Source: Rhynchopus sp. YZ270_cl-10 (lineage: Eukaryota > Euglenozoa > Diplonemea > Diplonemida > Diplonemidae). Taken from it: 64,000 nt of DNA. The notes below the pieces were generated by a model, which worked only from the letters and a program-made list of their open reading frames with translations, ran no database searches and was not told where the DNA came from. The position numbers and the translations under genes were made by a program. Location: assembly GCA_964035575.1 (NCBI GenBank), contig OZ037899.1, positions 434,001 to 498,000 of the forward strand, in the 5' to 3' direction. Below, piece by piece: positions 52,201 to 64,000 of this stretch (position 1 is the first letter of the stretch; every line of letters starts with the position of its first letter).

Positions 52201-55200
52201 GCGTTCTATCGCGTTGTTATCCACGCGTTGTTTTGGACGCTTTCTATCGCGCTGTTATCGACGCGTTGTTTTGGACGCGTTCTATCGCGCTGTTATCGAC
52301 GCGTTCTTTTGGACGCTTTCTATCGCGCTGTTATCGACGCGTTGTTTTGGCCGCGTTCTATCGCGCTGTTATCGACGCGTTGTTTTGGACGCGTTCTATC
52401 GCGTTGTTATCCACGCGTTGTTTTGGACGCGTTCAATCGCGTTGTTATCGACGCGTTGTTTCGGCCGCGTTCTATCGCGCTGTTATCGACGCGTTGCTTT
52501 GGACGCGTTCTATCGCGCTGTTATCGACGCGTTGTTTTGGACGAGTTCTATCGCGTTGTTATCGACGCGTTGTTTCGGCCGCGTTCTATCGCGCTGTTAT
52601 CGACGCGTTGTTTTGGACGCGTTCTATCGCGTTGTTATCCACGCGTTGTTTTGGACGCGTTCTATCGCGTTGTTATCCACGCGTTGTTTTGGACGCGTTC
52701 AATCGCGTTGTTATCGACGCGTTGTTTCGGCCGCGTTCTATCGCGCTGTTATCGACGCGTTGTTTTGGACGCGTTCAATCGCGTTGTTATCGACGCGTTG
52801 TTTTGGACGCGTTCTATCGCGTTGTTATCGACGCGTTGTTTTGGCCGCGTTCTATCGCGCTGTTATCGACGCGTTGTTTTGGCCGCGTTCTATCGCGCTG
52901 TTATCGACGCGTTGTTTTGGACGCGTTCAATCGCGTTGTTATCGACGCGTTGTTTTGGACGCGTTCTATCGCGTTGTTATCCACGCGTTGTTTTGGCCGC
53001 GTTCTATCGCGCTGTTATCGACGCGTTGTTTTGGACGCGTTCAATCGCGTTGTTATCGACGCGTTGTTTTGGACGCGTTCTATCGCGTTGTTATCGACGC
53101 GTTGTTTTGGACGCGTTCTATCGCGTTGTTATCCACGCGTTGTTTTGGACGCGTTCTATCGCGTTGTTATCCACGCGTTGTTTTGGACGCGTTCAATCGC
53201 GTTGTTATCGACGCGTTGTTTCGGCCGCGTTCTATCGCGCTGTTATCGACGCGTTGTTTTGGACGCGTTCAATCGCGTTGTTATCGACGCGTTGTTTTGG
53301 ACGCGTTCTATCGCGTTGTTATCGACGCGTTGTTTTGGCCGCGTTCTATCGCGCTGTTATCGACGCGTTGTTTTGGCCGCGTTCTATCGCGCTGTTATCG
53401 ACGCGTTGTTTTGGACGCGTTCTATCGCGTTGTTATCCACGCGTTGTTTCGGCCGCGTTCTATCGCGCTGTTATCGACGCGTTGTTTTGGACGCGTTCAA
53501 TCGCGTTGTTATCGACGCGTTGTTTTGGACGCGTTCTATCGCGTTGTTATCCACGCGTTGTTTTGGCCGCGTTCTATCGCGCTGTTATCGACGCGTTGCT
53601 TTGGACGCTTTCTATCGCGTTGTTATCGACGCGTTGTTTTGGACGCGTTCTATCGTGTTGTTATCGACGCGTTGCTTTGGACGCGTTCTATCGCGCTGTT
53701 ATCGACGCGTTGTTTTGGCCGCGTTCTATCGCGCTGTTATCGACGCGTTGCTTTGGACGCTTTCTATCGCGTTGTTATCGACGCGTTGTTTTGGACGCGT
53801 TCTATCGTGTTGTTATCGACGCGTTGCTTTGGACGCGTTCTATCGCGTTGTTATCGACGCGTTGTTTTGGACGCGTTCTATCGTGTTGTTATCGACGCGT
53901 TGCTTTGGACGCGTTCTATCGCGTTGTTATCGACGCGTTGTTTTGGCCGCGTTCTATCGCGCTGTTATCGACGCGTTGTTTTGGCCGCGTTCTATCGCGC
54001 TGTTATCGACGCGTTGTTTTGGCCGCGTTCTATCGCGCTGTTATCGACGCGTTGTTTTGGACGCGTTCTATCGCGTTGTTATCGACGCGTTGTTTTGGAC
54101 GCGTTCTATCGCGTTGTTATCCACGCGTTGTTTTGGACGCGTTCTATCGCGCTGTTATCGACGCGTTCTTTTGGACGCGTTCTATCGCGCTGTTATCGAC
54201 GCGTTGTTTTGGCCGCGTTCTATCGCGCTGTTATCGACGCGTTGTTTTGGACGCGTTCAATCGCGTTGTTATCGACGCGTTGTTTTGGATGCGTTCAATC
54301 GCGTTGTTATCGACGCGTTGTTTTGGACGCGTTCAATCGCGTTGTTATCGACGTGTTGTTTCGGCCGCGTTCTATCGCGCTGTTATCGACGCGTTGTTTT
54401 GGACGCGTTCTATCGCGTTGTTATCCACGCGTTGTTTTGGACGCGTTCAATCGCGTTGTTATCGACGCGTTGTTTCGGCCGCGTTCTATCGCGCTGTTAT
54501 CGACGCGTTGCTTTGGACGCGTTCTATCGCGCTGTTATCGACGCGTTGTTTTGGACGCGTTCTATCGCGTTGTTATCCACGCGTTGTTTTGGACGCGTTC
54601 TATCGCGTTGTTATCCACGCGTTGTTTTGGACGCGTTCAATCGCGTTGTTATCGACGCGTTGTTTCGGCCGCGTTCTATCGCGCTGTTATCGACGCGTTG
54701 TTTTGGACGCGTTCTATCGCGTTGTTATCCACGCGTTGTTTTGGACGCGTTCTATCGCGTTGTTATCCACGCGTTGTTTTGGACGCGTTCAATCGCGTTG
54801 TTATCGACGCGTTGTTTCGGCCGCGTTCTATCGCGCTGTTATCGACGCGTTGTTTTGGACGCGTTCAATCGCGTTGTTATCGACGCGTTGTTTTGGATGC
54901 GTTCAATCGCGTTGTTATCGACGCGTTGTTTTGGACGCGTTCTATCGCGTTGTTATCCACGCGTTGTTTTGGACGCTTTCTATCGCGTTGTTATCGACGC
55001 GTTGTTTCGGCCGCGTTCTATCGCGCTGTTATCGACGCGTTGCTTTGGCCGCGTTCTATCGCGCTGTTATCGACGCGTTGTTTTGGACGCGTTCTATCGC
55101 GCTGTTATCCACGCGTTGTTTTGGACGCGTTCTATCGCGTTGTTATCCACGCGTTGTTTTGGACGCGTTCAATCGCGTTGTTATCCACGCGTTGTTTTGG

Positions 55201-58200
55201 ACGCGTTCTATCGCGCTGTTATCGACGCGTTGCTTTGGACGCGTTCTATCGCGCTGTTATCCACGCGTTGTTTTGGACGCGTTCTATCGCGTTGTTATCC
55301 ACGCGTTGTTTTGGACGCGTTCTATCGCGTTGTTATCCACGCGTTGTTTTGGACGCGTTCTATCGCGTTGTTATCCACGCGTTGTTTTGGACGCGTTCTA
55401 TCGCGTTGTTATCCACGCGTTGTTTTGGACGCGTTCTATCGCGTTGTTATCGACGCGTTGTTTCGGCCGCGTTCTATCGCGCTGTTATCGACGCGTTGCT
55501 TTGGCCGCGTTCTATCGCGCTGTTATCGACGCGTTGTTTTGGCCGCGTTCTATCGCGCTGTTATCGACGCGTTGTTTTGGCCGCGTTCTATCGCGCTGTT
55601 ATCGACGCGTTGTTTTGGACGCGTTCTATCGCGTTGTTATCGACGCGTTGTTTTGGACGCGTTCTATCGCGTTGTTATCGACGCGTTGTTTTGGACGCGT
55701 TCTATCGCGCTGTTATCGACGCGTTCTTTTGGACGCTTTCTATCGCGCTGTTATCGACGCGTTGTTTTGGCCGCGTTCTATCGCGCTGTTATCGACGCGT
55801 TGTTTTGGACGCGTTCTATCGCGTTGTTATCCACGCGTTGTTTTGGCCGCGTTCTATCGCGCTGTTATCGACGCGTTGCTTTGGACGCGTCCTATCGCGC
55901 TGTTATCGACGCGTTGTTTTGGCCGCGTTCTATCGTGTTGTTATCGACGCGTTGCTTTGGACGCTTTCTATCGCGTTGTTATCGACGCGTTGTTTTGGAC
56001 GCGTTCTATCGTGTTGTTATCGACGCGTTGCTTTGGACGCTTTCTATCGCGTTGTTATCGACGCGTTGCTTTGGACGCGTTCTATCGTGTTGTTATCGAC
56101 GCGTTGCTTTGGACGCTTTCTATCGCGTTGTTATCGACGCGTTGTTTTGGACGCGTTCTATCGCGCTGTTATCGACGCGTTGTTTTGGCCGCGTTCTATC
56201 GCGCTGTTATCGACGCGTTGCTTTGGACGCTTTCTATCGCGTTGTTATCGACGCGTTGTTTTGGACGCGTTCTATCGCGCTGTTATCGACGCGTTGTTTT
56301 GGCCGCGTTCTATCGCGCTGTTATCGACGCGTTGTTTTGGCCGCGTTCTATCGTGTTGTTATCGACGCGTTGCTTTGGACGCGTTCTATCGCGTTGTTAT
56401 CGACGCGTTGTTTTGGACGCGTTCTATCGCGTTGTTATCCACGCGTTGTTTTGGCCGCGTTCTATCGCGCTGTTATCGACGCGTTGCTTTGGACGCTTTC
56501 TATCGCGTTGTTATCGACGCGTTGTTTTGGACGCGTTCTATCGCGTTGTTATCGACGCGTTGCTTTGGACGCGTTCTATCGCGTTGTTATCGACGCGTTG
56601 TTTTGGACGCGTTCTATCGCGTTGTTATCCACGCGTTGTTTTGGCCGCGTTCTATCGCGCTGTTATCGACGCGTTGTTTTGGCCGCGTTCTATCGCGCTG
56701 TTATCGACGCGTTGTTTTGGACGCGTTCTATCGCGTTGTTATCCACGCGTTGCTTTGGACGCGTCCTATCGCGTTGTTATCGACGCGTTGCTTTGGACGC
56801 GTTCTATCGTGTTGTTATCCACGCGTTGCTTTGGACGCGTTCTATCGCGCTGTTATCGACGCGTTGTTTTGGACGCGTTCTATCGCGTTGTTATCCACGC
56901 GTTGCTTTGGACGCGTCCTATCGCGCTGTTATCGACGCGTTGCTTTGGACGCTTTCTATCGCGTTGTTATCGACGCGTTGTTTTGGACGCGTTCTATCGC
57001 GTTGTTATCGACGCGTTGTTTTGGACGCTTTCTATCGCGTTGTTATCGACGCGTTGTTTTGGACGCGTTCTATCGTGTTGTTATCGACGCGTTGCTTTGG
57101 ACGCGTTCTATCGCGCTGTTATCGACGCGTTGTTTTGGCCGCGTTCTATCGCGCTGTTATCGACGCGTTGCTTTGGACGCGTTCTATCGCGTTGTTATCG
57201 ACGCGTTGTTTTGGACGCGTTCTATCGTGTTGTTATCGACGCGTTGCTTTGGACGCGTTCTATCGCGTTGTTATCGACGCGTTGTTTTGGCCGCGTTCTA
57301 TCGCGCTGTTATCGACGCGTTGCTTTGGACGCTTTCTATCGCGTTGTTATCGACGCGTTGTTTTGGACGCGTTCTATCGTGTTGTTATCGACGCGTTGCT
57401 TTGGCCGCGTTCTATCGCGCTGTTATCGACGCGTTGCTTTGGACGCTTTCTATCGCGTTGTTATCGACGCGTTGTTTTGGACGCGTCCTATCGCGCTGTT
57501 ATCGACGCGTTGTTTTGGCCGCGTTCTATCGCGCTGTTATCGACGCGTTGTTTTGGACGCGTTCTATCGCGTTGTTATCGACGCGTTGTTTTGGACGCGT
57601 TCTATCGCGTTGTTATCGACGCGTTGTTTCGGCCGCGTTCTATCGCGCTGTTATCGACGCGTTGTTTTGGACGCGTTCTATCGTGTTGTTATCCACGCGT
57701 TGTTTTGGCCGCGTTCTATCGCGCTGTTATCGACGCGTTGTTTTGGCCGCGTTCTATCGCGCTGTTATCGACGCGTTGTTTTGGACGCGTTCTATCGCGT
57801 TGTTATCCACGCGTTGTTTTGGACGCTTTCTATCGCGTTGTTATCGACGCGTTGTTTCGGCCGCGTTCTATCGCGCTGTTATCGACGCGTTGCTTTGGAC
57901 GCGTTCTATCGCGTTGTTATCGACGCGTTGTTTTGGACGCGTTCTATCGCGCTGTTATCGACGCGTTGTTTTGGCCGCGTTCTATCGCGCTGTTATCGAC
58001 GCGTTGTTTTGGCCGCGTTCTATCGCGCTGTTATCGACGCGTTGTTTTGGACGCGTTCTATCGCGTTGTTATCCACGCGTTGTTTTGGCCGCGTTCTATC
58101 GCGCTGTTATCGACGCGTTGCTTTGGACGCGTCCTATCGCGCTGTTATCGACGCGTTGTTTTGGCCGCGTTCTATCGTGTTGTTATCGACGCGTTGCTTT

Positions 58201-61200
58201 GGACGCTTTCTATCGCGTTGTTATCGACGCGTTGTTTTGGACGCGTTCTATCGTGTTGTTATCGACGCGTTGCTTTGGACGCTTTCTATCGCGTTGTTAT
58301 CGACGCGTTGCTTTGGACGCGTTCTATCGTGTTGTTATCGACGCGTTGCTTTGGACGCTTTCTATCGCGTTGTTATCGACGCGTTGTTTTGGACGCGTTC
58401 TATCGCGCTGTTATCGACGCGTTGTTTTGGCCGCGTTCTATCGCGCTGTTATCGACGCGTTGTTTTGGCCGCGTTCTATCGTGTTGTTATCGACGCGTTG
58501 CTTTGGACGCGTTCTATCGCGTTGTTATCGACGCGTTGTTTTGGACGCGTTCTATCGCGTTGTTATCCACGCGTTGTTTTGGCCGCGTTCTATCGCGCTG
58601 TTATCGACGCGTTGCTTTGGACGCTTTCTATCGCGTTGTTATCGACGCGTTGTTTTGGACGCGTTCTATCGCGTTGTTATCGACGCGTTGCTTTGGACGC
58701 GTTCTATCGCGTTGTTATCGACGCGTTGTTTTGGACGCGTTCTATCGCGTTGTTATCCACGCGTTGTTTTGGCCGCGTTCTATCGCGCTGTTATCGACGC
58801 GTTGTTTTGGCCGCGTTCTATCGCGCTGTTATCGACGCGTTGTTTTGGACGCGTTCTATCGCGTTGTTATCCACGCGTTGCTTTGGACGCGTCCTATCGC
58901 GTTGTTATCGACGCGTTGCTTTGGACGCGTTCTATCGTGTTGTTATCCACGCGTTGCTTTGGACGCGTTCTATCGCGCTGTTATCGACGCGTTGTTTTGG
59001 ACGCGTTCTATCGCGTTGTTATCCACGCGTTGCTTTGGACGCGTCCTATCGCGCTGTTATCGACGCGTTGCTTTGGACGCTTTCTATCGCGTTGTTATCG
59101 ACGCGTTGTTTTGGACGCGTTCTATCGCGTTGTTATCGACGCGTTGTTTTGGACGCTTTCTATCGCGTTGTTATCGACGCGTTGTTTTGGACGCGTTCTA
59201 TCGTGTTGTTATCGACGCGTTGCTTTGGACGCGTTCTATCGCGCTGTTATCGACGCGTTGTTTTGGCCGCGTTCTATCGCGCTGTTATCGACGCGTTGCT
59301 TTGGACGCGTTCTATCGCGTTGTTATCGACGCGTTGTTTTGGACGCGTTCTATCGTGTTGTTATCGACGCGTTGCTTTGGACGCGTTCTATCGTGTTGTT
59401 ATCGACGCGTTGTTTTGGACGCGTTCTATCGTGTTGTTATCGACGCGTTGCTTTGGACGCTTTCTATCGCGTTGTTATCGACGCGTTGTTTTGGACGCGT
59501 TCTATCGTGTTGTTATCGACGCGTTGCTTTGGCCGCGTTCTATCGCGCTGTTATCGACGCGTTGCTTTGGACGCTTTCTATCGCGTTGTTATCGACGCGT
59601 TGTTTTGGACGCGTCCTATCGCGCTGTTATCGACGCGTTGTTTTGGCCGCGTTCTATCGCGCTGTTATCGACGCGTTGTTTTGGACGCGTTCTATCGCGT
59701 TGTTATCGACGCGTTGTTTTGGACGCGTTCTATCGCGTTGTTATCGACGCGTTGTTTCGGCCGCGTTCTATCGCGCTGTTATCGACGCGTTGTTTTGGAC
59801 GCGTTCTATCGTGTTGTTATCCACGCGTTGTTTTGGCCGCGTTCTATCGCGCTGTTATCGACGCGTTGTTTTGGCCGCGTTCTATCGCGCTGTTATCGAC
59901 GCGTTGCTTTGGACGCGTTCTATCGCGTTGTTATCGACGCGTTGTTTTGGACGCGTTCTATCGTGTTGTTATCGACGCGTTGCTTTGGACGCGTTCTATC
60001 GCGTTGTTATCGACGCGTTGTTTTGGACGCGTCCTATCGCGCTGTTATCGACGCGTTGCTTTGGACGCTTTCTATCGCGTTGTTATCGACGCGTTGTTTT
60101 GGCCGCGTTCTATCGCGCTGTTATCGACGCGTTGCTTTGGACGCTTTCTATCGCGTTGTTATCGACGCGTTGTTTTGGACGCGTTCTATCGTGTTGTTAT
60201 CGACGCGTTGCTTTGGCCGCGTTCTATCGCGCTGTTATCGACGCGTTGCTTTGGACGCTTTCTATCGCGTTGTTATCGACGCGTTGTTTTGGACGCGTCC
60301 TATCGCGCTGTTATCGACGCGTTGTTTTGGCCGCGTTCTATCGCGCTGTTATCGACGCGTTGTTTTGGACGCGTTCTATCGCGTTGTTATCGACGCGTTG
60401 TTTTGGACGCGTTCTATCGCGTTGTTATCGACGCGTTGTTTCGGCCGCGTTCTATCGCGCTGTTATCGACGCGTTGTTTTGGACGCGTTCTATCGTGTTG
60501 TTATCCACGCGTTGTTTTGGCCGCGTTCTATCGCGCTGTTATCGACGCGTTGTTTTGGCCGCGTTCTATCGCGCTGTTATCGACGCGTTGTTTTGGACGC
60601 GTTCTATCGCGTTGTTATCCACGCGTTGTTTTGGACGCTTTCTATCGCGTTGTTATCGACGCGTTGTTTCGGCCGCGTTCTATCGCGCTGTTATCGACGC
60701 GTTGCTTTGGACGCGTTCTATCGCGTTGTTATCGACGCGTTGTTTTGGACGCGTTCTATCGCGCTGTTATCGACGCGTTGTTTTGGCCGCGTTCTATCGC
60801 GCTGTTATCGACGCGTTGTTTTGGCCGCGTTCTATCGCGCTGTTATCGACGCGTTGCTTTGGACGCGTTCTATCGCGTTGTTATCCACGCGTTGTTTTGG
60901 ACGCGTTCTATCGCGTTGTTATCCACGCGTTGTTTTGGCCGCGTTCTATCGCGCTGTTATCGACGCGTTGCTTTGGACGCGTTCTATCGCGTTGTTATCG
61001 ACGCGTTGTTTTGGACGCGTTCTATCGCGTTGTTATCCACGCGTTGTTTTGGACGCGTTCTATCGCGTTGTTATCCACGCGTTGTTTTGGACGCGTTCTA
61101 TCGCGTTGTTATCCACGCGTTGTTTTGGACGCGTTCAATCGCGTTGTTATCGACGCGTTGTTTCGGCCGCGTTCTATCGCGCTGTTATCGACGCGTTGCT

Positions 61201-64000
61201 TTGGCCGCGTTCTATCGCGCTGTTATCGACGCGTTGTTTTGGCCGCGTTCTATCGCGCTGTTATCGACGCGTTGTTTTGGCCGCGTTCTATCGCGCTGTT
61301 ATCGACGCGTTGTTTTGGACGCGTTCTATCGCGTTGTTATCGACGCGTTGTTTTGGACGCGTTCTATCGCGTTGTTATCGACGCGTTGTTTTGGACGCGT
61401 TCTATCGCGCTGTTATCGACGCGTTCTTTTGGACGCTTTCTATCGCGCTGTTATCGACGCGTTGTTTTGGCCGCGTTCTATCGCGCTGTTATCGACGCGT
61501 TGCTTTGGACGCGTCCTATCGCGCTGTTATCGACGCGTTGTTTTGGCCGCGTTCTATCGTGTTGTTATCGACGCGTTGCTTTGGACGCTTTCTATCGCGT
61601 TGTTATCGACGCGTTGTTTTGGACGCGTTCTATCGTGTTGTTATCGACGCGTTGCTTTGGACGCTTTCTATCGCGTTGTTATCGACGCGTTGTTTTGGAC
61701 GCGTTCTATCGCGCTGTTATCGACGCGTTGTTTTGGCCGCGTTCTATCGCGCTGTTATCGACGCGTTGCTTTGGACGCTTTCTATCGCGTTGTTATCGAC
61801 GCGTTGTTTTGGACGCGTTCTATCGCGCTGTTATCGACGCGTTGTTTTGGACGCGTTCTATCGCGCTGTTATCGACGCGTTGTTTTGGCCGCGTTCTATC
61901 GCGCTGTTATCGACGCGTTGTTTTGGCCGCGTTCTATCGTGTTGTTATCGACGCGTTGCTTTGGACGCGTTCTATCGCGTTGTTATCGACGCGTTGTTTT
62001 GGACGCGTTCTATCGCGTTGTTATCCACGCGTTGTTTTGGCCGCGTTCTATCGCGCTGTTATCGACGCGTTGCTTTGGACGCTTTCTATCGCGTTGTTAT
62101 CGACGCGTTGTTTTGGACGCGTTCTATCGCGTTGTTATCGACGCGTTGCTTTGGACGCGTTCTATCGCGTTGTTATCGACGCGTTGTTTTGGACGCGTTC
62201 TATCGCGTTGTTATCCACGCGTTGTTTTGGCCGCGTTCTATCGCGCTGTTATCGACGCGTTGTTTTGGCCGCGTTCTATCGCGCTGTTATCGACGCGTTG
62301 TTTTGGACGCGTTCTATCGTGTTGTTATCGACGCGTTGCTTTGGACGCTTTCTATCGCGTTGTTATCGACGCGTTGCTTTGGACGCGTTCTATCGTGTTG
62401 TTATCCACGCGTTGCTTTGGACGCGTTCTATCGCGCTGTTATCGACGCGTTGTTTTGGCCGCGTTCTATCGCGCTGTTATCGACGCGTTGCTTTGGACGC
62501 GTTCTATCGCGTTGTTATCGACGCGTTGTTTTGGACGCGTTCTATCGTGTTGTTATCGACGCGTTGCTTTGGACGCGTTCTATCGCGCTGTTATCGACGC
62601 GTTGTTTTGGCCGCGTTCTATCGCGCTGTTATCGACGCGTTGCTTTGGACGCGTTCTATCGCGTTGTTATCGACGCGTTGTTTTGGACGCGTTCTATCGT
62701 GTTGTTATCGACGCGTTGCTTTGGACGCGTTCTATCGCGTTGTTATCGACGCGTTGTTTTGGACGCGTCCTATCGCGCTGTTATCGACGCGTTGCTTTGG
62801 ACGCTTTCTATCGCGTTGTTATCGACGCGTTGTTTTGGACGCGTTCTATCGCGTTGTTATCGACGCGTTGTTTTGGACGCTTTCTATCGCGTTGTTATCG
62901 ACGCGTTGTTTTGGACGCGTTCTATCGTGTTGTTATCGACGTGTTGCTTTGGACGCGTTCTATCGCGCTGTTATCGACGCGTTGCTTTGGACGCGTTCTA
63001 TCGCGCTGTTATCGACGCGTTGTTTTGGACGCGTTCTATCGCGTTGTTATCCACGCGTTGTTTTGGCCGCGTTCTATCGCGCTGTTATCGACGCGTTGCT
63101 TTGGACGCGTTCTATCGCGCTGTTATCGACGCGTTGTTTTGGACGCGTTCTATCGCGTTGTTATCGACGCGTTGCTTTGGACGTGTTCTATCGCGTTGTT
63201 ATCGACGCGTTGTTTTGGACGCGTTCTATCGCGTTGTTATCGACGCGTTGTTTTGGCTGCGTTCTATCGCGCTGTTATCGACGCGTTGTTTTGGACGCGT
63301 TCTATCGCGTTGTTATCCACGCGTTGTTTTGGACGCGTTCTATCGCGCTGTTATCGACGCGTTCTTTTGGACGCTTTCTATCGCGCTGTTATCGACGCGT
63401 TGTTTTGGACGCGTTCTATCGCGTTGTTATCGACGCGTTGCTTTGGACGCGTTCTATCGCGTTGTTATCCACGCGTTGTTTTGGACGCGTTCTATCGCGC
63501 TGTTATCGACGCGTTCGTTTGGACGCGTTCTATCGCGCTGTTATCGACGCGTTGTTTTGGACGCGTTCTATCGCGTTGTTATCCACGCGTTGTTTTGGAC
63601 GCGTTCTATCGCGTTGTTATCGACGCGTTGCTTTGGACGCGTCCTATCGCGCTGTTATCGACGCGTTGTTTTGGCCGCGTTCTATCGCGCTGTTATCGAC
63701 GCGTTGCTTTGGACGCTTTCTATCGCGTTGTTATCGACGCGTTGTTTTGGACGCGTTCTATCGTGTTGTTATCGACGCGTTGCTTTGGACGCGTTCTATC
63801 GCGCTGTTATCGACGCGTTGCTTTGGACGCTTTCTATCGCGTTGTTATCGACGCGTTGTTTTGGACGCGTTCTATCGTGTTGTTATCGACGCGTTGCTTT
63901 GGACGCGTTCTATCGCGCTGTTATCTACGCGTTGCTTTGGACGCTTTCTATCGCGTTGTTATCGACGCGTTGTTTTGGACGCGTTCTGTCGTGTTGTTAT
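49279..64000. repeat. 38-bp satellite array (~387 copies, continues past window end)
   Basis: The consensus monomer is GACGCGTTGTTTTGGACGCG followed by TTCTATCGCGTTGTTATC. Each monomer carries one or two ACGCGT hexamers. Five positions vary between two or three states (gttgT/C, ggA/C, cgcgT-tc or cgcT-ttc, cgT/C-tg or Tgttg, atcG/C), so monomers fall into a few recurring classes. Early copies (49320-49520) include a 24-bp short unit. One 4-bp insertion (GTGT, near 51455) breaks phase. Long blocks recur at offsets of 2242 bp (59 units) and 5700 bp (150 units). Likely centromeric or subtelomeric heterochromatin. Confidence 0.98.

Noticed and set aside
49279-64000. CRISPR-like array
   Set aside because: Monomers follow each other directly with no unique spacers, and the setting is eukaryotic. 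It is satellite DNA.

Overview
This is eukaryotic nuclear DNA from a protist. The coding exons are fairly GC-rich and are split by GT-AG introns of 177-547 bp. They sit in AT-rich, homopolymer-laden intergenic DNA packed with small repeats. I recognise nine genes, and all nine lie on the minus strand, between 4.7 and 47.2 kb. Fragments of SSU and LSU rRNA are on the minus strand too, and both diverge strongly from yeast and human. Strict one-way gene order, an amastin-like membrane protein and divergent rRNA would fit Euglenozoa, perhaps a diplonemid-like lineage that keeps cis-introns. That assignment is inference and is not proven.

Genes, read right to left in transcription order: an 817-aa coiled-coil protein of unknown function (47214-44761); a one-domain protein disulfide isomerase with an ERp29-like tail (44466-43520); a degenerate cyclophilin-like, probably mitochondrial protein (42711-41938); a secreted protein with three cysteine-rich repeats (41548-40754), flanked by a pair of 94-bp direct repeats; a PDK1-type kinase fused to a FYVE zinc finger (39854 to about 37483); a four-helix membrane protein with amastin-like layout (32745-32125); a DDX5/Dbp2-type DEAD-box helicase with a 150-residue glycine-rich N-terminus (17212-14400); and three proteins with mitochondrial-looking N-termini (9823-9215, 8403-7111, 6455-4704). 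The last of these is an SSB-type OB-fold protein. The genes are not one pathway, but four of the nine look mitochondrial.

The 17.4-32.1 kb interval is a transposon graveyard. It holds a 737-bp hAT derivative with an 8-bp target duplication and a piece of transposase, two foldback elements with 5-bp duplications, a 710-bp element with a 6-bp duplication, a 1.05-kb element with 240-bp inverted termini, several MITE families, and a perfect 953-bp (TACACAG)n array. Families of 40-210 bp dispersed repeats (named A to H here) occur between genes and in five of the seven well-defined introns. All seven introns lie in phase 0, which suggests introner-like insertion.

The right end (47.8-64 kb) is satellite-like: a duplicated 490-bp unit, then about 387 copies of a 38-bp monomer running off the window. 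The array has clear monomer classes and long-range duplications at exact multiples of 38 bp.
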